Assembly (NCBI RefSeq): GCF_003688915.1
Contig: NZ_REFU01000001.1
Location: forward strand, 1,364,001 to 1,428,000
Direction: 5' to 3'
From: Rhodococcus sp. SBT000017
Lineage (GTDB): Bacteria; Actinomycetota; Actinomycetes; Mycobacteriales; Mycobacteriaceae
Length of the DNA: 64,000 nt
The notes under the pieces: generated by a model
What the model was told of the DNA's origin: nothing
The model's database searches: none
What the model saw: the letters and a program-made list of their open reading frames with translations, nothing else
Shown: positions 62,080 to 64,000 of the stretch, piece by piece
How the letters are laid out: each line of letters starts with the position of its first letter
How positions within the stretch are numbered: position 1 is the stretch's first letter
Made by a program: the position numbers and the translations under genes

Positions 62080-62880
62080 TCAGATGATCTTCTGGCCGAC
62101 GAGGTAGGTGGCGATCTTGTCGCCGCCGTCGCCCTCGTCGGTGAGCCGCTCGCCTGCAGTCTTGGGAGGCTTGGGGGTGGACGACGTGACGGTCGTTCCC
62201 GCGTTGTCGACGCCGACGATGCCGTCCTCGACACCGATGTCGGCGAGCGTGATGGTCTGCACCGTCTTCTTCTTGGCGGCCATGATGCCCTTGAACGACG
62301 GGAAGCGCGGTTCGTTGATCTTCTCGGTGACGCTCACGATGGCGGGAAGCGCGGCTTCGAGGCCGAAGATGCCTTCGTCGGTCTCCCGCTCGCCGGTGAC
62401 CTTGCCGTCGGCGACGGTGAGCTTGCGCATCTGAGTCAGGGCCGGGATCTGCAGGTACTCGGCGATGATCGCAGGAACGGCACCGGTGCGACCGTCGGTG
62501 GCCTCGTTGCCTGCGATGATGAGATCGGCCGGCTCGTCGTTCTCGAATGCGACGTTGCCGAGCGCTGCGGCCAGCGCGTATCCGGTCTGGATCGCGTCGG
62601 AGCCGTGCAGGGTCGGATCGTTGAGGTGCACTGCGCTGTCTGCACCCATCGACAAGGCCTTGCGGATGGCATCGGTGGCGCGATCGGGGCCTGCGGACAG
62701 AACCTTGACCTCACCGCCCTGGGCTTCCTTGATGAGCAGCGCTTCTTCGACGGCCCGCTCGTTGATCTCGTCGAGGACGGCGTCGGCGGCCTCGCGATCG
62801 AGGGTGTAGTCACCGTCGGTGAGCTTGCGCTCGGACCACGTGTCTGGAACCTGCTTGATCAAAACAACGATGTTCGTCAT
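62080..62880 (-). CDS. etfB: Electron transfer flavoprotein beta subunit
   Basis: EtfB (FixA) binds AMP and pairs with EtfA. The 266-residue protein begins MTNIVVLIKQVPDTWSERKL and contains the EAL-type VEEALLIKEAQGGEVKVLSAGP, DLIIAGNEATDGRTGAVPA and the C-terminal recognition-loop region. GGAGG lies about 13 bases before the ATG. The upstream gap contains palindromic boxes at 62959-62996 suited to a TetR-type operator. The pair matches FixA/FixB (Rv3029c/Rv3028c). Confidence 0.97.
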   Translation of the reverse strand: MTNIVVLIKQVPDTWSERKLTDGDYTLDREAADAVLDEINERAVEEALLIKEAQGGEVKVLSAGPDRATDAIRKALSMGADSAVHLNDPTLHGSDAIQTGYALAAALGNVAFENDEPADLIIAGNEATDGRTGAVPAIIAEYLQIPALTQMRKLTVADGKVTGERETDEGIFGLEAALPAIVSVTEKINEPRFPSFKGIMAAKKKTVQTITLADIGVEDGIVGVDNAGTTVTSSTPKPPKTAGERLTDEGDGGDKIATYLVGQKII

Positions 62881-62958
62881 GGGTCTGCGTCGACCTCCTG
62901 GTCATGTTCTGCTGATCGTGAGTGTTCTAACGGTTCGTGCAGTTCTACGGTCTGGGAC

Positions 62959-62996
62959 GAGGTTACCTCACCGTAGTTACTGGTGGGTAACTTACC
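62959..62996. promoter_or_regulatory. Tandem palindromes upstream of etfBA, candidate operator
   Basis: Three overlapping symmetric elements are present: GAGGTTACCTC (62959-62969), AGTTAC-N6-GTAACT (62975-62992) and GGTAACTTACC (62986-62996). They sit about 80 bases before the etfB start and 90 before the methyltransferase start. They look like TetR-family operators, but the regulator is not known. Confidence 0.55.
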
Positions 62997-63073
62997 TCCT
63001 TGCCTGTCCGACCATACATCTGCACCCCGACTGTTATGGAGACCACGTTGGCTTACCTCTCCTGCGCCTCCAC

Positions 63074-63079
63074 TAACCT
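63074..63079 (+). promoter_or_regulatory. -10 element for leaderless methyltransferase mRNA
   Basis: TAACCT ends seven bases before GTG 63087. It favours this start over the ATG at 63036. Confidence 0.5.
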
Positions 63080-63086
63080 TTCGTCG

Positions 63087-63875
63087 GTGAACGATTCATC
63101 GGCTCAGGCACCGGCACCGGAACCACTCCCCCTCACCGGGGAGCGCACCGTGCCCGGGATCGCCGAGGAGAACTACTGGTTCCGCCGACACGAGGTGGTC
63201 TACCGCGCACTCGTCGAGCGCTGCCGCGACCGAACGGTGCTCGAAGCGGGATCGGGAGAAGGCTACGGAGCCAACATGATTGCCGGTGTCGCGACGAATG
63301 TTCTCGGTCTCGACTACGACGCGTCGGCCGCCGCACACGTGCATGCCCGCTACCCCAGGGTGACGATGCTGCGTGGCAACCTCGACCGCCTTCCCGTCGC
63401 CGATTCCTCGATCGACGTGGTCGTCAATTTCCAGGTGATCGAGCACCTCTGGGATCAAGGTGCGTTCCTCGCCGAAGTGCACCGGGTGCTCGCGCCCGGG
63501 GGCATTCTGTTGATCAGCACTCCCAACCGCATCACCTTCTCGCCAGGCCGCGACACCCCGCTCAACCCGTTCCACACTCGCGAACTCGACGCGGCCGAAC
63601 TCACCGAGCTTCTCGTGGACGCACGGCTCGAGGTCGACGAACTCACCGGAGTCCGGCACGGACGCACGCTGGCCGCACTCGACGCCAAGCACGGCGGTTC
63701 GTTCATCGACGCGCAGATCGAACGAGCCCTGGCCGGGGAACCCTGGCCTGCCGAACTCACCGAGGACGTCGCGGCCATCTCGATCGAGGACTTCGACATC
63801 GCGGCCGACCGCATAGACGACAGCCTCGACCTGGTCGCCGTCGCCCGCAAGAGCTCGAGCACGGTGATCGGGTGA
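63087..63875 (+). CDS. Class I SAM-dependent methyltransferase (Rv3030/MeT1-like)
   Basis: This 262-residue methyltransferase has motif I VLEAGSGEGYGANM, the acidic strand VLGLDYDAS, VVVNFQVIEHLWD and VLAPGGILLISTPN. It lies immediately before a GH57 gene. In mycobacteria the same order (Rv3030, Rv3031, Rv3032) belongs to methylglucose lipopolysaccharide synthesis, and the Rv3030 homologue has been reported as the 1-O-methyltransferase MeT1. GTG 63087 is preferred (TAACCT seven bases upstream); ATG 63036 would add 17 residues. The stop overlaps the next start by four bases (GTGA). Confidence 0.88.
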   Translation: MNDSSAQAPAPEPLPLTGERTVPGIAEENYWFRRHEVVYRALVERCRDRTVLEAGSGEGYGANMIAGVATNVLGLDYDASAAAHVHARYPRVTMLRGNLDRLPVADSSIDVVVNFQVIEHLWDQGAFLAEVHRVLAPGGILLISTPNRITFSPGRDTPLNPFHTRELDAAELTELLVDARLEVDELTGVRHGRTLAALDAKHGGSFIDAQIERALAGEPWPAELTEDVAAISIEDFDIAADRIDDSLDLVAVARKSSSTVIG

Positions 63876-64000
63876 CATCCGGTGCCACCGTGCCGGGCAT
63901 GTTCTCTCTCGTTCTGCACTCCCACCTGCCGTGGTTGGCCAATCACGGACGCTGGCCGGTAGGCGAGGAATGGCTGTATCAGTCCTGGGCCGACTGCTAT
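63872..64000 (+). CDS. GH57 family glycosidase/branching enzyme, N-terminal fragment
   Basis: Only the first 43 codons fall in the window: VTSGATVPGMFSLVLHSHLPW and beyond, to GEEWLYQSWADCY. The FSLVLHSHLPW strand with a His pair is the N-terminal signature of GH57 alpha-glucan branching enzymes, as in Rv3031. GTG overlaps the methyltransferase stop by four bases, so the two are coupled. The rest of the gene lies beyond base 64000. Confidence 0.85.
   Translation, partial: MTSGATVPGMFSLVLHSHLPWLANHGRWPVGEEWLYQSWADCY

Noticed and set aside
61060..62976. Very long open frame (about 638 codons) antisense to etfA and etfB
   Set aside because: The opposite strand encodes two textbook ETF subunits; the antisense product is Asp/Gly/Leu-rich with no family motif, as expected from high-GC codon bias.

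Overview
The window is 64 kb of high-GC actinobacterial chromosome. Gene content and order point to a Rhodococcus-like member of the mycolic-acid bacteria (Corynebacteriales/Mycobacteriales). From memory, the order recG, DAK2 protein, ung, thiL, ddl, gpsA, fbiD, ppk, mutT1, hupB, leuD-leuC, IclR, gltX, FAH, MFS, leuB, serA, ilvC-ilvN-ilvB, CFP-6, DoxX, LppZ, gatB, pfkA, gatA-gatC, ACT protein, ligA, MetE-like, mnmA, iscS, plsC, GNAT, fixB-fixA, methyltransferase, GH57 follows the Mycobacterium tuberculosis Rv2973c-Rv3031 region. Many genes use GTG starts and many neighbours overlap by 1 or 4 bases. No transposase, integrase, phage gene or CRISPR array was seen.

Layout. 1-3.7 kb: recG (cut by the window edge), a DAK2-domain protein and rpmB. 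3.8-8.1 kb: an envelope cassette (VanY-like lipoprotein, PAP2 membrane protein, OmpR-type two-component system) and a crotonase. 8.1-17.7 kb: ung, carbonic anhydrase-like protein, thiL, ddl, gpsA, fbiD, ppk and mutT1. 17.8-21.6 kb: hupB, leuD-leuC and a divergent IclR regulator. 22-27.3 kb: tRNA-Glu, tRNA-Gln, an unusual family A DNA polymerase, BrkB, gltX and an FAH-fold hydrolase. 27.4-37.8 kb: an MFS transporter, then branched-chain amino acid and serine biosynthesis (leuB, serA, ilvC, ilvN, ilvB, ilvD) with a leader peptide and attenuator before ilvB. 37.9-43.9 kb: DoxX, LppZ, gatB, thioesterase, pfkA and an HPF-like protein. 44-49.2 kb: a NarL-type two-component system, a membrane-anchored phospholipase A2-like protein, an Abhydrolase_9-type membrane hydrolase and a membrane esterase. 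49.2-60.9 kb: gatA-gatC, an ACT protein, ligA, a GGDEF protein, a MetE-like protein, mnmA, iscS and an acyltransferase pair. 61-64 kb: etfA-etfB, a sugar methyltransferase and the start of a GH57 enzyme.

How the genes work together. The ilv, leu and ilvD genes supply almost all of valine, isoleucine and leucine synthesis. GluRS, GatCAB, tRNA-Glu and tRNA-Gln form the indirect Gln-tRNA route. Ddl, the VanY-like protein, the PAP2 protein and GpsA/PlsC serve the envelope. IscS and MnmA share a tRNA thiolation operon.

The items most worth a second look are: thiL has no ATG, GTG or TTG start able to include its ATP-binding loop; the ilvB leader peptide and attenuator; the two-component system plus lipid-hydrolase island; the polymerase without a visible proofreading motif; a set of nine apparent leaderless promoters that fix several start codons; and paired palindromes between etfB and the methyltransferase.
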